DNA of 64,000 nucleotides from Cordilura impudica (Eukaryota > Arthropoda > Insecta > Diptera > Scathophagidae): positions 141,031,429-141,095,428 of the forward strand of contig OY821519.1 in assembly GCA_963682025.1 (NCBI GenBank). The letters run 5' to 3'. The notes below the pieces were generated by a model. The model ran no database searches. It saw only the letters and a program-made list of their open reading frames with translations, and was not told the origin of the DNA. Below are positions 22,241-34,074 of the stretch, in pieces. Both the position numbers and the translations under genes were made by a program. Every line of letters begins with the position of its first letter. Positions within the stretch are counted from its first letter, which is position 1.

Positions 22241-22712
22241 GTTCAAAAATAACAATATCTCAATTAATCTGTGTTTAATTTAAATAGAAAATTATTATGT
22301 CCTTATCGAAAACCCCCAGCTACTTGGACTTTTTTTCAATGGCAAATAGGAAATTGTCATATGCGGTAAAACTTGGACATATGGTAGAAGACACAACTAT
22401 AATGGACCCATATTTGTTTCTTGCCGTGCCAAAAGCTTTAAAAAAAGCTGTACTCTGGTCCCAAGGTCTGCAGTTTTAGCATATTTGTAGGGCATGTGTA
22501 ATTCTCCGATCATAAAAAAGCAAGTTTAAATTATGAAGTCCTCTTCATAGCCGGATTTTTAATTTTTAGTTTATTATAACAATTTTGCCAAGTTGAAGTC
22601 AAGGAATGTTACAAATCTTTTTATTAAGTATTCTGACTATCTTTCTGAAACTCAATTGATTATTTTTGAAATACATTTTATGTTTTCTCAAATACATTTG
22701 ACAAAATATTAA
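22241..22712. other. Non-coding, nothing recognised
   Basis: A 60-codon frame at 22297-22479 has no recognisable motif and no splice signals of note, so I do not call it. Confidence 0.4.
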
Positions 22713-23202
22713 AGGTGCTATTACATGATGTGTTTTTTACATATGTACTGTCAAATTTCGCCACAACAAAAGTTGTACACATCGTGTGATACATATGAAA
22801 CATAGTTTATGTACAATACATGAGGAAAGCCACATGTACATTTTTCAATTAGAACAGGTTCTATTTTTGCATGCCAAACATATGAAAATACAACACTGCT
22901 TGTGGCGAAAGAAAAACAGAGTAAATTATAAAGATTAATATTGAAAGAAAAATAAATTGTTTAATATTAATTAACAATTAAAAAATATATAACTTTTTTT
23001 TAACAATAAATTTTTGAAAATTCACAAATTAAATCAGCTGTTGTTTACATTTAGAGGTTATGTCATACGGAAATACATATGCACGTGTGATAGCAAAAAT
23101 TATGAATCGTATGTAAAAGACAATTTTGACAGACATGAGGAATTTCATATGGATAAAAAAGTGACAGTACATATGTAAAAAACACATCGTGTAATAGCAC
23201 CT
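22713..23202. mobile_element. MITE with 42-bp TIRs and TAA duplication
   Basis: AGGTGCTATTACATGATGTG at 22713 is matched by the complement of the right end (CACATCGTGTAATAGCACCT ending at 23202); the inverted repeats continue through ACATATGTACTGTCA with one mismatch. TAA flanks both ends (22710-22712, 23203-23205). The 490-bp interior has no coding capacity but contains further ACATATG hairpins. The 3-bp duplication suggests a PIF/Harbinger-like source. Confidence 0.8.
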
Positions 23203-23205
23203 TAA

Positions 23206-24056
23206 TTGATTTACTGAAATACAATTGGAAATGTTATGGACAATTTACTGGATTTAGTTCCATATGTACAAAATTTTATATAAAAAATTTTACTATTAAA
23301 GCAAGTTTTTCCAGAAAAGGGGAGGGTCATTATGCTTTTAGAATGATGTTAGATGGATTTTACAAGCCCTGGTTAATGTTAAATTCACCGTTCATTGTTC
23401 ATTCTACTACTTCTGCACGGGCAGTCAATAGTTTACCACAGCATAAATTTCTCTCTACATTTGGAATGCTTTTTATATGGTTAGTTATTGTTGATATTAC
23501 GATTGTCATAATAACTTTTAGCTGAAAAGCTCTGAAAAGTTAGCTTTTTCCATAATAATTAAAAATAAGTTTTAACGTAAAAATATTCTTAAACTCATCC
23601 TTAAATTTTTTTGTTGTAAGTTTTAACGTATTTTATTTGTACGAAATACCAAAGCTTCTGCAACTCCACATTTTTGGGCAATACCCTTTGAGAAAGGCTA
23701 GGGTATTGGCTCCAAACTTCAAAATTTTTCTAACTTTTTAATGATTCCGGATTCAGCTATATCCACCGCCCTTCTGCTAATTGGCAGTGACAGTTCTCTT
23801 GAATTTTAAAATTAAATTCCGAGCTATCTGCCTTGGCACTTCACTATATCTCATTTGGGTATAAGTACATAAGTTTTAATTTTCATAGAGAGTACTACAG
23901 CGAGGGATGCGAAATGAGAATTAAAGTTTTCTACCAACATGTTTACGAAATTGTACTTTATATTTCATTTCATAAATATAAGGTCTTAAAATCTATAATG
24001 AAACAAAGAAACAATCTCTTCAGTTTTTTGGAATTAAGTTTCGAAGATAGTTTTGT
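23206..24056. other. Non-coding, nothing recognised
   Basis: Two short open frames (23343-23525, 23833-24096) show no motif; the second runs into the following repeat element. No repeat match was noticed. Confidence 0.4.
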
Positions 24057-27000
24057 TTTTATACCCTCCACCCCAGTGTGCAGAGGGTATATATAAGTTT
24101 GTAATATTTAGAAAAAAATTCTGGACTCCAAAAAATTTATATATTTGTGATCCTCATAACAAGCGGAGTTGATATAGCGATATCCGTCTGTCCGTCGGTC
24201 CGTCTGTGGAAATCACGATGACAACTTCAATCGGGCAGCTAGGATGCTCGTTGGCATAAAAAATGATTTACTAACATTCTGAGAAATTTCTTGTTTAAAA
24301 TCGTCCAAATCGGTTGATTAGGGCCCGAGATTTTAATGAAGAACTAAAAAAAGTCTTGAAAAAATATGATTTTCTATGTTGTTCTTGTCACAATCACGCC
24401 CTCAATAGTATAGCTAGGGTGACTATTTTTAGTGAGAACGATTCACCAAGATCGTGGAAAGGTTTCTGTTTCAAAAATCATTAAAATCGGTGGAAAAGGT
24501 CCAGGGAAATCTCTGAAAAAGTAAAAAAAAAATGAAAAATATGATGTTTCTTTATTGCTCTTGTTGTTATTCTAAATGTTGTATTGTTGTCATAGCTGGA
24601 CTTGTTGTTTTTGTGGTCGCTGTGGTAATAATATAATAAGAACTAACCCTTTGTACATATTTTGTATCAACTCTGGTAGAAAAATTTAAAAGTTTGTTTT
24701 GGCATCACTAAAAAAAAATTTGTTATATCATTTTTTCCATCTTCACGAGCCTGCCTAAAAAGTTTCAGATCAATTGGGTCACGGGAAAGGGGTTAAAAAT
24801 CGATCTAAAATTTTGTCGACAAGCAGAGAATAATATAAAGGGAGTAAAAATTCACCAACATCTAAAGAAAATAATGCTAAACTACCTTGTTGTTAATAGA
24901 AAAAACAATGTAAATTTACAAAAAAAAAAATTAAGTATTAATTTATTTAAAGAAAAACACAACAATATATTACATATATTAAATAAAAAATATGTACAAT
25001 ATATATAATAAATATCAATATTCTGGGATTTTATAACACGGTGTCTCGACTAGCTGTAATTCATGGCATTGTTCATGTTCAAGTCAGAGAAATATAATAA
25101 CGTCAAAACACGAAATGGGCAAATTATGTCTAGACATTTCATTTCCAAAATGTCTTTGAACTGTAAACACTTTGTGTTCAATTTCCTCCCACGCTTCTCT
25201 TTTTAAATCCGTTTTTTATAGTTTTCACTTTTGTAGTTTCATAAACACTCATATTCGCGATACATATTAATGAAATTATTAATTTGGCTTTTACTTAAAC
25301 GTCAAAATCGAATGAAACTTCAAATTAATGTCAGGGTTTAATGCAGAATTTCTGTCATTTCAAAATTAGCGGTCTCCACTTGCCATTGACTTGTTCATTG
25401 CCATGAATAATAGCTAGTCGAGACACCATGTAACATCACAAGTTTTGCAAATATGAAAATACTCTAAATAATATATATATAATATAATATACATATACAT
25501 GAAAAACATTTAGAACATTATTGAACGTAACCGGAACGTCCCAACGCTTTTCATGTAACTAAAAAACAGCTGGCACGTTACGTTACTGTTACATGTGGTT
25601 AATTAGGCCTTAAGTTAGTTCTATTATTATTGCTTGCTGCCACTAATGATGAATAATGTTACCCTTTTAAAAACGTAATGCAAATTTTCTGGATTACTAT
25701 AAAATTGAAATTAAAGTTTTAACTTGTTAAATGTTTTACTATGATTTGTTTCTTGGAATGCACCTATAAAAACGGAAGTTTGTTAATTATAGAGCATAAA
25801 TATTATTAAAATAATACTAATGATAATAAATGTTAACCGTTTCCCCAAAAATGTGCATATATGATGAACGTATGGTTTTTGTTTATTAATAAAAAAAGTA
25901 ATATATATTTATTAGCTAAAAAAAGTAATATAAAATGCATTGATGTGGATTTTGTAGTATTTTGGTGTTGCATTTTTTGTGTGTAATATTTACATATACA
26001 TACATAAATATAGGTATTAAATAAAATAATATATGTACATATGTTCTATATATGTATACCTATAATAACCGCATGTTAGAAATAAATTTGTATATTATTT
26101 TATTTATATAAAATTCTGCAATATTTTGTTTAAGGGAAAATACATTTCTTTTGCATTAACAAACAGAGTGTCACTTCATTTTGCGCAGCGAGTCTATGTC
26201 ACAGTAGATGGCGCCACAATTTTTGTTCTTATTAGCTTTGCAGTAGTTATCTCTATTTTAAAATGAATGCCAAAAGTTCTACATAGTTATATCAAATTAT
26301 TATTCTGCTTTACCTACAAAATATCTGATTGCGATTACATATAATTTTTAAAAATTGTTTATAATTACTAAAGCATTATTTTTCAAATAAATACAAAATA
26401 GCATCTCCTAGAAAATATCAATTGAATTTCAGAAAATCATATTAAAACGTCGGAAATAATAACTTGAAATTTAGAAGACATTAATTGAATTTAAAAAATA
26501 TAAATTTTATTCTTTAAACACAAATTGAAATCCAAAAAACACATTTAAAAATGTTTACATTTAAAAAAGATATTGCCGTTCAGGAGACATTAATAGCATT
26601 TCAGGATAAGAAAACATTAATTTAAATTCAATTAAGTTTAGACAACCTCAAATGATATTTAGGAATTGCGAACATAAAAATTGTTACATAAATAAACCCC
26701 AATTTGCTGAGAATGTTATTTGTATATTATTTTTCACAATTTTTGTGGATGCAAATTTGAAGCTTGTCAGAAAATAAAGATAACAAATTATCTGATTTTA
26801 AATTTTTGGGACATCTGGTTTTTTGCATTTGGCATCCCTCATCCTTCATGATGACTTCAAAATTTGACTTCATGGTAGGCAAAGTAAAACCCAAAAAATT
26901 GAAGCTCGAAAATAATTCCCAGGTAGTAGTATTTGGAGTCAATAAATGAAAATATATTTTATTAAAATAATTTATTGTATTGTGTTATTTTGTGTTACCA

Positions 27001-27555
27001 CAAAATTTAATAGAGAAAACTCCCTTTTAAGCGTAAAAAAATTTATTTTTCAAATATGGCAATATTTTAACAACAAAAAAAATTGGGAGAGCTTTTTCGC
27101 AATGAAGGTTAGGGCGAGCTATTTAATTCGCAAAAACTTTAAATTAAACGAGAGGTTATATCATATAACCGGAAACGCATGCATATAGGTATATAACCTA
27201 TAGGTAACCTATAGGTATATAACCTATATGCATGCCGATCAGTAACCACGATGTCCAAAAACCAAACACCGAAACGTGTTTTCTTTTATCCGAAATAATA
27301 AAAAAGACGAAAACGATCTTTCCTCGTTGGAGCGCGAATTACTAATGTGAGAGGGCTTTATAGACCAACTCTTGAAATAAACAAAAATCATCTGTTAAGC
27401 GGATCAACCCAAAGAATTTGCTGAAATAATTTGGTATTAAGTATAACAAATTGTTTACTTTTTCAAATATATTGTTTACATTTATTATCAATACTCAAAC
27501 CGAGGTGGAGGGTATCAAAGATTCGGCACAGCCGAATTTAACAGTCTTACTTGTT
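24057..27555 (+). mobile_element. DINE-1-like element B
   Basis: The 5' hairpin TACCCTCCACCCCAGTGTGC plus AGAGGGTATATATAAG is followed by the GTCY core TATCCGTCTGTCCGTCGGTC (24180) and GAAATCACGATGAC. The end has the intact hairpin TTCGGCACAGCCGAA (27518-27532) and CAGTCTTACTTGTT. The first 850 bases are about 90% alike, by eye, to elements A and C. It carries the ACCGCATGTTAG (about 26068), ACAGTAGATGGCGCC (26200) and GGTTAGGGCGAGCTATTTAA (27107) blocks. No protein is encoded. A MITE is nested at 25040-25428. Confidence 0.8.
25040..25428. mobile_element. MITE nested in DINE-1-like element B
   Basis: GGTGTCTCGACTAGCT at about 25041 is matched by its complement AGCTAGTCGAGACACC near 25413, and the inner parts (ATTCATGGCA, TTCATGT/ACATGAA-like) continue the pairing. 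The 390-bp insert is missing from elements A and C. No open frame. Confidence 0.7.
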
Positions 27556-28539
27556 ATAAATTTAATTTGTTTAAGTTATAAAACTATTAAACCCAATCAA
27601 TTTAAATGTTCTCCAATCTATAATTTTTAAGTATATGCCTTTTTCTATTAAATGTGAATTCGCACTTTAAAGTCGAAAAAAAAGTTATTATACTAAAAAA
27701 CAAAACAGAAGAGAAAGAATATTAAAATATTTTTTTTTATCAACTTTGAAAATTTCGTTTTACGTTGGCTATAAAAAACTGCAACAGCATGTTGTCGTAA
27801 CCATAACAATATAAATAATCGTATTGATAACAGTCTGAGAGTCATGTCCTTTTTTGGCTTTGTTTAAATTTTTTTAATTAACCTTCACTACGAATTATTA
27901 ATAATTAATAGTTTTTATAAATTGTATTTATTTTGTTATTTTTTGCCACATAAATACATACGTTAATAAAAATCGAAATCTTTTGCAGATAATATCTTTA
28001 TAACTCCCCACTTTTATAAATTCACCGAATTAGTTTTATGACTGTCTGAGCTGTTTAAGGCAATGCTTTCTTTTAATATGATTCTGATTGCTATGAATGT
28101 GCATGGTAACGATCAATTAATATCATACAATAAAAATTTTGAATTTATAAAGATGTGAGACTGAAAAAAGGAAAATACTTGAAGTTATCATACGACTACA
28201 TTCTCATATTTAAAATAACAGTTTAGTTTTTTTTATAAAAAAAAAATTATATGAATTTTATGTCATAAAACATAATAATAAAACGATATATAAAATCATA
28301 TAGTTGTCATACGGTGGCAACTCTATGAGTCAAGAAAACTCTATCTTTGTGTAAAAATAATTCAAAATTTCTTAAAATTAAGTATGTTCGTGAGTTTGTT
28401 CAATATTTTTTATATTAAATATTTAAGTTTATATTATGATTAGTCTATATAGACTAACAATTAGTTAGTTCTAATAAGAAGGGTTACAGATATGGAAGTT
28501 GAATTCATAAACTCAATAGACCTATCAGGCCATGGGGTT
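27556..28539. other. Non-coding AT-rich DNA
   Basis: About 1 kb without an exon or repeat that I could recognise. Confidence 0.45.
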
Positions 28540-28883
28540 AAGTGTGCGAAGTTAGCCCCCCAGTTTTTGGAAATACAATTTTTTGAAGATTGTTCTGAAT
28601 TGTCTTAGGATTGTTCTACAATGTTCCAAAACGATGAGTTTCTAAAATGTAATTTGTACCGGTAAATCGAAAAAACGAATTTTAAGCTTTGCCCCCCACT
28701 TTTGGAAAAAAAAATTTGGCGGTTGTTCTAGGTTGTTCTAGTTGTTCTAAACATTGTTCCAAAATAGAAATGTCGCAAACCGTAGCGTACGCAAATGAGA
28801 ACGAAAAACATTTTTTCCACGATTGCGAAGTTAGCCCCCCCATTTTTGGAAATGGAAAAATGGGGGGCTAACTTCGCACACTT
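28540..28883. mobile_element. MITE with G/C-tract TIRs
   Basis: AAGTGTGCGAAGTTAGCCCC at 28540 and its complement ending at 28883 bracket 344 bp. The interior has GTTGTTCTAGGTTGTTC repeats and a third CCCCCCACTTTTGGA segment near 28691, so the terminal motif is internally repeated. Poly-C runs are striking in this AT-rich DNA. No target duplication is certain. Confidence 0.75.
28824..28878. repeat. Long hairpin in the right arm of the MITE
   Basis: About 23-24 bases running from TGCGAAGTTAGCC through a C-tract to ATTTTT pair with the complementary segment after an 8-base spacer (GGAAATGG), leaving at most one unpaired C. It is a strong cruciform candidate in its own right. Confidence 0.85.
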
Positions 28884-29021
28884 CATGGAGTTTGTAGCGA
28901 TTAAGTCTTCTTTCTTCATTTCTTATTTCTTCATTTATGGTATTTATTTGTAAGTCATAATGAATGTCGGTATTTCCTACGTACCATAGGACACTAACAA
29001 TATTGCTTAAAACTTCAGTTT

Positions 29022-29620
29022 TGGAATTTCTATGATGTTTGTAACTACCAAAAATATTTGACCAAGACCCACCCTTAATTACACTGATCGACTCAGATAT
29101 ATTTTATAAGTCGATTTAGCAATGTCAGTTAGTCTGTCTGTTCGTATGTAATCAAACAACAGGTAACAAATATGGATATATTTCGATGAATGCTATTGAA
29201 ATTGGTGAAAATTGTTGCATATTCAGACCTAGTCCCCATACAAATGTTCTACTTTGAGACCGACTGAAATTACCATAAGATCCAAATTAGCATATACATC
29301 CCGTTCAAATTTGGGTGAGTGTCTGTATTACATCCATAAATTTTATTTATTTTTTTATTGTGCTTTCCTGTACAAAAAAAAATTCTTATAATAACAGTAC
29401 AGGATTATTTAATTATAAGGATACAATGTGCTGATATGAATAAACTTGATTACATATATTAATTATTTATGAAATAAATAACAAAGGAAAATAACATTTT
29501 TCGCCCTAGTCTATTAATATAGCATCCGATATGAACTTTTTCATATCCGAAGGCAAAAAAATGAATAACAATGCCTTTCAAATTCGGTTTATTCTTATTT
29601 TCTATATATAGTAAAATTCA
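29022..29620 (+). mobile_element. DINE-2 copy c, split by a LINE 3' end
   Basis: TTTGTAACTACCAAAAATAT, CTGATCGACTCAGATATA, a reduced GTCY core (AGTTAGTCTGTCTGTTCG, 29126), CAGACCTAGTCCCCATAC, then after an interruption at 29338-29500 the second half AGCATCCGATATGAACTTTT and CAAATTCGGTTTATTCT. The 5' hairpin and 3' end are lost. Confidence 0.65.
29338..29500 (-). mobile_element. LINE 3' end fragment inserted in DINE-2
   Basis: On the minus strand the segment reads TACAGGAAAGCACAATAAAA followed by AATAAATAAAATTTATGG, a typical LINE 3' tail with TAAA-type repeats. It interrupts DINE-2 between blocks that are contiguous in other copies. Confidence 0.5.
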
Positions 29621-29715
29621 AAACAAAGCTGCAAATTGTCACATTTACGATGAACTCAAACTTTCATATACGGTTATGTAAACACCATCCAGTATTACAA
29701 CCTAAAAACAATATG

Positions 29716-29872
29716 TACCTTCTCCGAGAAAAGGGACCTAGTGTGTGAAAATTAAGTTTTGAGAAAAAAAACGCATTTAAAGTTTCTACACCCTTTTAGG
29801 TACCAGAATCCACCGTTTTTGACACAACCCGTTTTTTGACACACTAGGTCCCTTTTCTCGGAGAAGGTCACA
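29716..29872. mobile_element. Small MITE with ~30-bp TIRs
   Basis: ACCTTCTCCGAGAAAAGGGA near 29718 and its complement TCCCTTTTCTCGGAGAAGGT ending near 29872 extend through CCTAGTGTGT on both sides. The interior has the GGTACCAGAATCCAC motif also seen at 15905. Length about 155 bp; no coding capacity. Confidence 0.75.
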
Positions 29873-30925
29873 TATATAATAATAATTACAAAACATCTGT
29901 CCCTAAAACCACTGCGAAAAACCGTATTAAGCATATTTCTACGACAGTCTAGAAGTAATTATCTTTTTTATTATTTATTACATTGGTAAATATCAATTTT
30001 GTTAAAGGATACAAATAAATGTCCTAATATGTAAACTAACGGGGTAAAATTTTATTATAATTATTACAGAATTGAATTTTATGAAGGCATTCCAACGAGT
30101 TAATTTCGTCATTCAAGATAAAAAGATTTAAAAGGAAAATACAAAAATTTGGAGAAAAGATAATTATGAGTAGAAAACGTGTCATATTTAATATTTCATA
30201 TACCGCCGACGCCCACTCAAATCCCTTATTTAAATTGGAAACATTTTTTTTTTTCCTTGGAATTTTGGGGAAATATATTTGCAAATCATTTTGGATGCGA
30301 AATATACTTACGAAATAAGGATTAATTTTTTAATTTTAGAATAATATACATGCATATGTATTAGGACGGGTCGATTTAAAAATCGCCCAAGTGTCAAGGA
30401 AAATCGTATTCTAGGGATCAAAATAAGAAACTTTGCCGAGGAACCATACCTCTAAAACGAATTCTGATGTCCCGACTTTTGACCTGTCTGTCTGTCTGTC
30501 TCACTTTGACCCACTTAGAGTGCCCCAATCGAGTCCAAATGTATGATCGACCCCCACTAACTTTTGAAAGCCGACCAAGCCATGCCAGTGGCACACCCCC
30601 TAAAACCCCCTGGCGGTTACCCATAAGCTGACTATGTTTGATTTAATATTAAAATAAACACCCATACGTATACGTATCTTCTACTCTGCTAATAAATAAT
30701 AATCATACGCCTTGACTATGTTATGTTATTCAAAAAGATCGATCGGATGAGGATAAATAACTTTTAGAGCACTCCGTGACTATGCGTGACTATGCGTGAC
30801 TCTGCGTGACTACCCCAAAATTAATCTGTAGTCACATCAAGACTATGTTTCAGTTTCAGATCAATAGCATGAGGGAGAATTGGGTTGCCCCATGGTAGAC
30901 AGACAGACAGACAGACAGGTCTTAG
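29873..30925. other. Non-coding, with short simple repeats
   Basis: The minus strand near 29960-30060 ends in an AATAAATAATAAAAAAG tail that could be an old LINE 3' end. A (CTGT)n run lies at 30485-30500, CTATGCGTGA is repeated about three times near 30779-30810, and a (GACA)n run at 30898-30918 joins the truncated Helitron. A block with CTACTCTGCTAATAAATAAT (30673) resembles 4374-4395. No gene. Confidence 0.4.
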
Positions 30926-31652
30926 TATGAGTAGTCGAACAAAAAATTGGCGGGTTCACACCAATGGGCGTGGCACTCCTCATGCAAAGTAACTATTTAA
31001 TATCATATATCTGGAGTACTCTAAAATAGAGAGCTTTGTGGCTTTGCGTGTGCCCATAGGTTCTTTGTGTGATTAGTAGAACAAAAAATTGGGCGTGATC
31101 GGAGCAGTGGGCGTAGCACCAGTAGATATCTAATATCATATAACTGGTGTACTATAAAAGGCGAAGACTTGACATTTTGCACGAGTCCATCAGATATTAA
31201 TGTGAATAGTCCAATAAAAATTGGGCGGGATGAGATTAGTGGGCGTGGCACCTCCTATGTAAAAAATATGAAGCACCACGAAAGTGACAGTCTTTTGACA
31301 AGTTTATTAGTTATCAATGTGATTTGTCGTGGAAAATATGTCGCCAAAATCAAAAATCGCCAAATCCAAAAATCGCGAAAAATAAAAATCGTCCAAAAAC
31401 AAAAATCTTCAATATCAAAAATGGGTAAAATCAAAAATCGCTCAAAAGAAAAATTGCCAAATGATATTTTAAGTTCAAGGCCAATAGTTAAGTGTTGCCA
31501 GATCTAATTTGGAAAATCCATGTTCTTCTCATGGGCAGCTACATGTACCTCCAGGGTAGGAACGCCGAAAAATCTGATAATTGTTGTACCGTACGAAAAA
31601 ACAAAAAATATTGTATATCAGCAAGTATCGAAAAAAAAATTTATACTAATAA
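30926..31652 (+). mobile_element. 5'-truncated composite Helitron, array part
   Basis: This begins abruptly after a GACA microsatellite in the middle of the ~142-bp array that is complete at 38421-39836 (GAGTAGTCGAACAAAAAATT, then AATGGGCGTGGCACTCC at about 30962). It continues through the AAAATCGCCAAAATC region and the GCCAGATCTAATTTGGAAAA segment, in the same order as the other two copies, up to the internal 5' end at 31653. Confidence 0.7.
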
Positions 31653-32104
31653 TCTATACTAGCATAATAAAGAGGTAATATTTGTTTGTTTGTTTGTTTG
31701 TATGAGGTAATCTCCGTAACTACTCATCTGATCTTCCTGAAATTTTCACATAGTCTTACTACGGATATGGGAGTGCTACAAGCTTTAATTTTTTTAAATA
31801 TTTTTTGTGGGCTTGGCACCTCCCATACAAAGTAAATTTTTAATATCATATATATTAAGTACTATGATAGAGAAAGCTTTTCAAATTTGTCTCAGGTCAT
31901 CTATTATTAACGTGAGTAGTCAGACAAAAAAATGGGCGGGATAAGATAAATGCGCGTGGTACCCCCACACAAACTTAATATTAAATGTGATATATCTGAA
32001 TTACTGTATTAGTGAGAGCCTGGGGACTTTGCGTGAGCCCTTTCATAACGATTCGGAAGGGGGGGAGTAGGAGGGTGTAGCGAAGCACACCGGGTTACAT
32101 CTAG
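31653..32104 (+). mobile_element. Helitron (short form), copy 1
   Basis: The sequence starts with TCTATACTAGCATAATAAAG preceded by A, and ends with the hairpin GGTGTAGCGAAGCACACC, nine bases, then CTAG followed by T. A TC start, a CTRR end about 10 bases after a hairpin, and insertion between A and T define Helitrons. (TTTG)n follows the start. It is non-autonomous: 452 bp, no Rep/helicase. Confidence 0.8.
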
Positions 32105-32164
32105 TATATTAATAATTTATGAAATAAAATAACAAATGAAGATAACAAAATAAAAGATTTCAAA

Positions 32165-33317
32165 GATTTTACTATACAAAATAATCAAAAATTTGTTTCT
32201 TAACAAATTTGTGGAAGTGCATTTCAAAGACGAACTCCGTGCACAAAGAATTCCTGTTCTAAGACAAGTGTCCTATGAATAGGAATTCTGAGCGTTCTTC
32301 CTCTATCAGACCTGGCAAATTGCAATTTTTCGAATAGATAACTAGGTTTTTTTGTGTAAATGATTTTGTGCATAAAAATTATAACTCTAGAAGGGAGAAA
32401 GGAGTAATATGAAAAAATCTTCTTAAACCAGAAACATAACGAATAATGTTATTATATGCAACATTGTGTCGACGTTTGCTCGTGGAGTCGCAATTAGCAA
32501 AAATTTCGCAGCCGTACAAAAGTCCAGGAATTATACACGTTTTGGCAAGTAGAATTCTTACTTTCAAAGATGTGAAATATTGTCTTGACCAAAGAGATCT
32601 CAGTTTAACGTAAGTAGTTTGCCCAACTACATAATTTATATGATTTGACCACGATAGAGAGCTGCTAAAGATAATACCTAAATTTTTGGCAGATGAAACA
32701 AAAGGAATCTTTTGACCGTTAATTGCAATATCAGGGAACATGATTGGTTGTTTAGATCGTTTACTTATCATCAAACAGTTAGATTCTAATGGGCTTAAAA
32801 AGAACTGGTTGGCCGTAACCCAACGATGAATATCATTTAAATCCTCTTCGAGTTTCCTTAAGTTGTGATTAATTGATATAGTCGGACTGCTTAAACATAA
32901 CTGCATGTCATCGGCGTACATATAGATTTTGCAATGGAGAAGTTGTGAAGGCAGATCATTAGCATAGAGAGATAAATTCAAAGGCACTAGGATGGATCCC
33001 TGGGGCACTGCTCTCGTAATATTCAACGTTGTTGAGATTTTATTTTTCACGTAAACGGATTGGTTATGATCAGATAGGTAGCATCGAAGCAGATTTGCAG
33101 ATGATGAAGAGAAATAAAAAAGATGTTAAAGCTTATTACATAGGATTATGTGGTGGCCAGTATCCAAAGCCTTTGAATGGTCAAGTAGGACGAAGAAATT
33201 AACTTTATTATCGTTCAGTTCCTGCCTCATGTTTTCAGTTACTTCGGCGAAAGCAGTAACACAACTATGATTAGATCGAAAACCTGATTGTATATTCGAC
33301 AACAAACCAACCAACAA
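32165..33317 (-). pseudogene. LINE reverse transcriptase relic
   Basis: Reading down the minus strand, RT motifs appear in order: NIQSGFRSNHSCVTAF (33290), FFVLLDHSKALDTGHH (catalytic Asp region, normally D-x-SKAFD), a frameshift, TRAVPQGSILVPLNLSLYAN (usual GxPQGSxLGPxLF), and CKIYMYADDMQLCLSS, which keeps the YADD catalytic box. The thumb and C-terminal region follow (AKNLGIIFSSSLSWSNHINY), then a frame-shifted tail (ARSDRGRTLRIPIHRTL) near 32290. The endonuclease and the RT N-terminus are missing, so the copy is 5'-truncated where it meets DINE-2 sequence near 33318. It resembles jockey/CR1-group elements. It is not functional. Confidence 0.85.
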
Positions 33318-33690
33318 GTAGTTGTCAAAAATAAAAATCTGTAGGACAATTCTTAGTCACAGTCCCCATTAAGCTGCTACCCGATCTACACTTAAATCTA
33401 TCAAAAAACAAAAATATTACACAGATTTTTCTCAAATCTAGTTTGTATATGTTTTTGCAAAAAATAAATGTCTTCATCAAATATGGTCGAATTCACTCCA
33501 TTTTTTGGGCTAGTCTTCATATAAATATAGTATCCGATATGTACTTTTTTAAATCTGCAGGCAAAAAAAAATAATAACAATGCCACTCAAATTTGGTTTA
33601 TGTTTACATATATTTATATCCAATTAGTTTAACCTAAGACCTTTATTCAAAGCACATGGCTAAGGTATCAAATAGTCGGTCTACACTGGT
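33318..33690 (+). mobile_element. DINE-2 fragment d
   Basis: Second half only: TAGGACAATTCTTAGTCACA, TACCCGATCTACACTTAAAT, TATTACACAGATTTTTCTCA, AGTATCCGATATGTACTTTT and GTATCAAATAGTCGGTCTAC at the end, without the terminal CTTACTTGTT. Confidence 0.65.
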
Positions 33691-33697
33691 TAAATTT

Positions 33698-33960
33698 TCT
33701 ATAAGCCAACTTATTTTACATTATTTTAATTCCAATTCATCTTTTTCTTTTTGACGTGTTCCTTCAAGTGAAGTCTTCCATCTAAAGCCATACAAAAATA
33801 TTTGAAAGAGTTAACAAGTGGAACTTGTATGTTGTCAATAACAAGTGGTCTGTAATTTGGTTGCTTGTTTGTAAGGTTGATGTGATGATTTGGAGCTATT
33901 CAAATTAATGCCCCATCTTTCTGTGCACAGATGAACCTCATCAAAGTAATGACTATTACT
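33698..33960 (-). pseudogene. Jockey-clade LINE C-terminal fragment
   Basis: On the minus strand the reading WGINLNSSKSSH, then PNYRPLVIDNIQVPLVNSFK and MALDGRLHLKEHVKKKKDEL followed by LK, matches by eye the post-RT segment of jockey elements (family form roughly KVNE.KS.H, VKYLG.HLD.RLTWK.HI). Two frameshifts are present. Only about 85 residues remain. Confidence 0.6.
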
Positions 33961-34074
33961 GGCATATTATAGGTATATAAAAAGTGCAAATTCTTCCTGG
34001 GATACAGCCGATCTGATAGGGTAAATATTGAAATACTTATCTTCATACTTTACTCGAAAGAATCTGTCTCCAAA

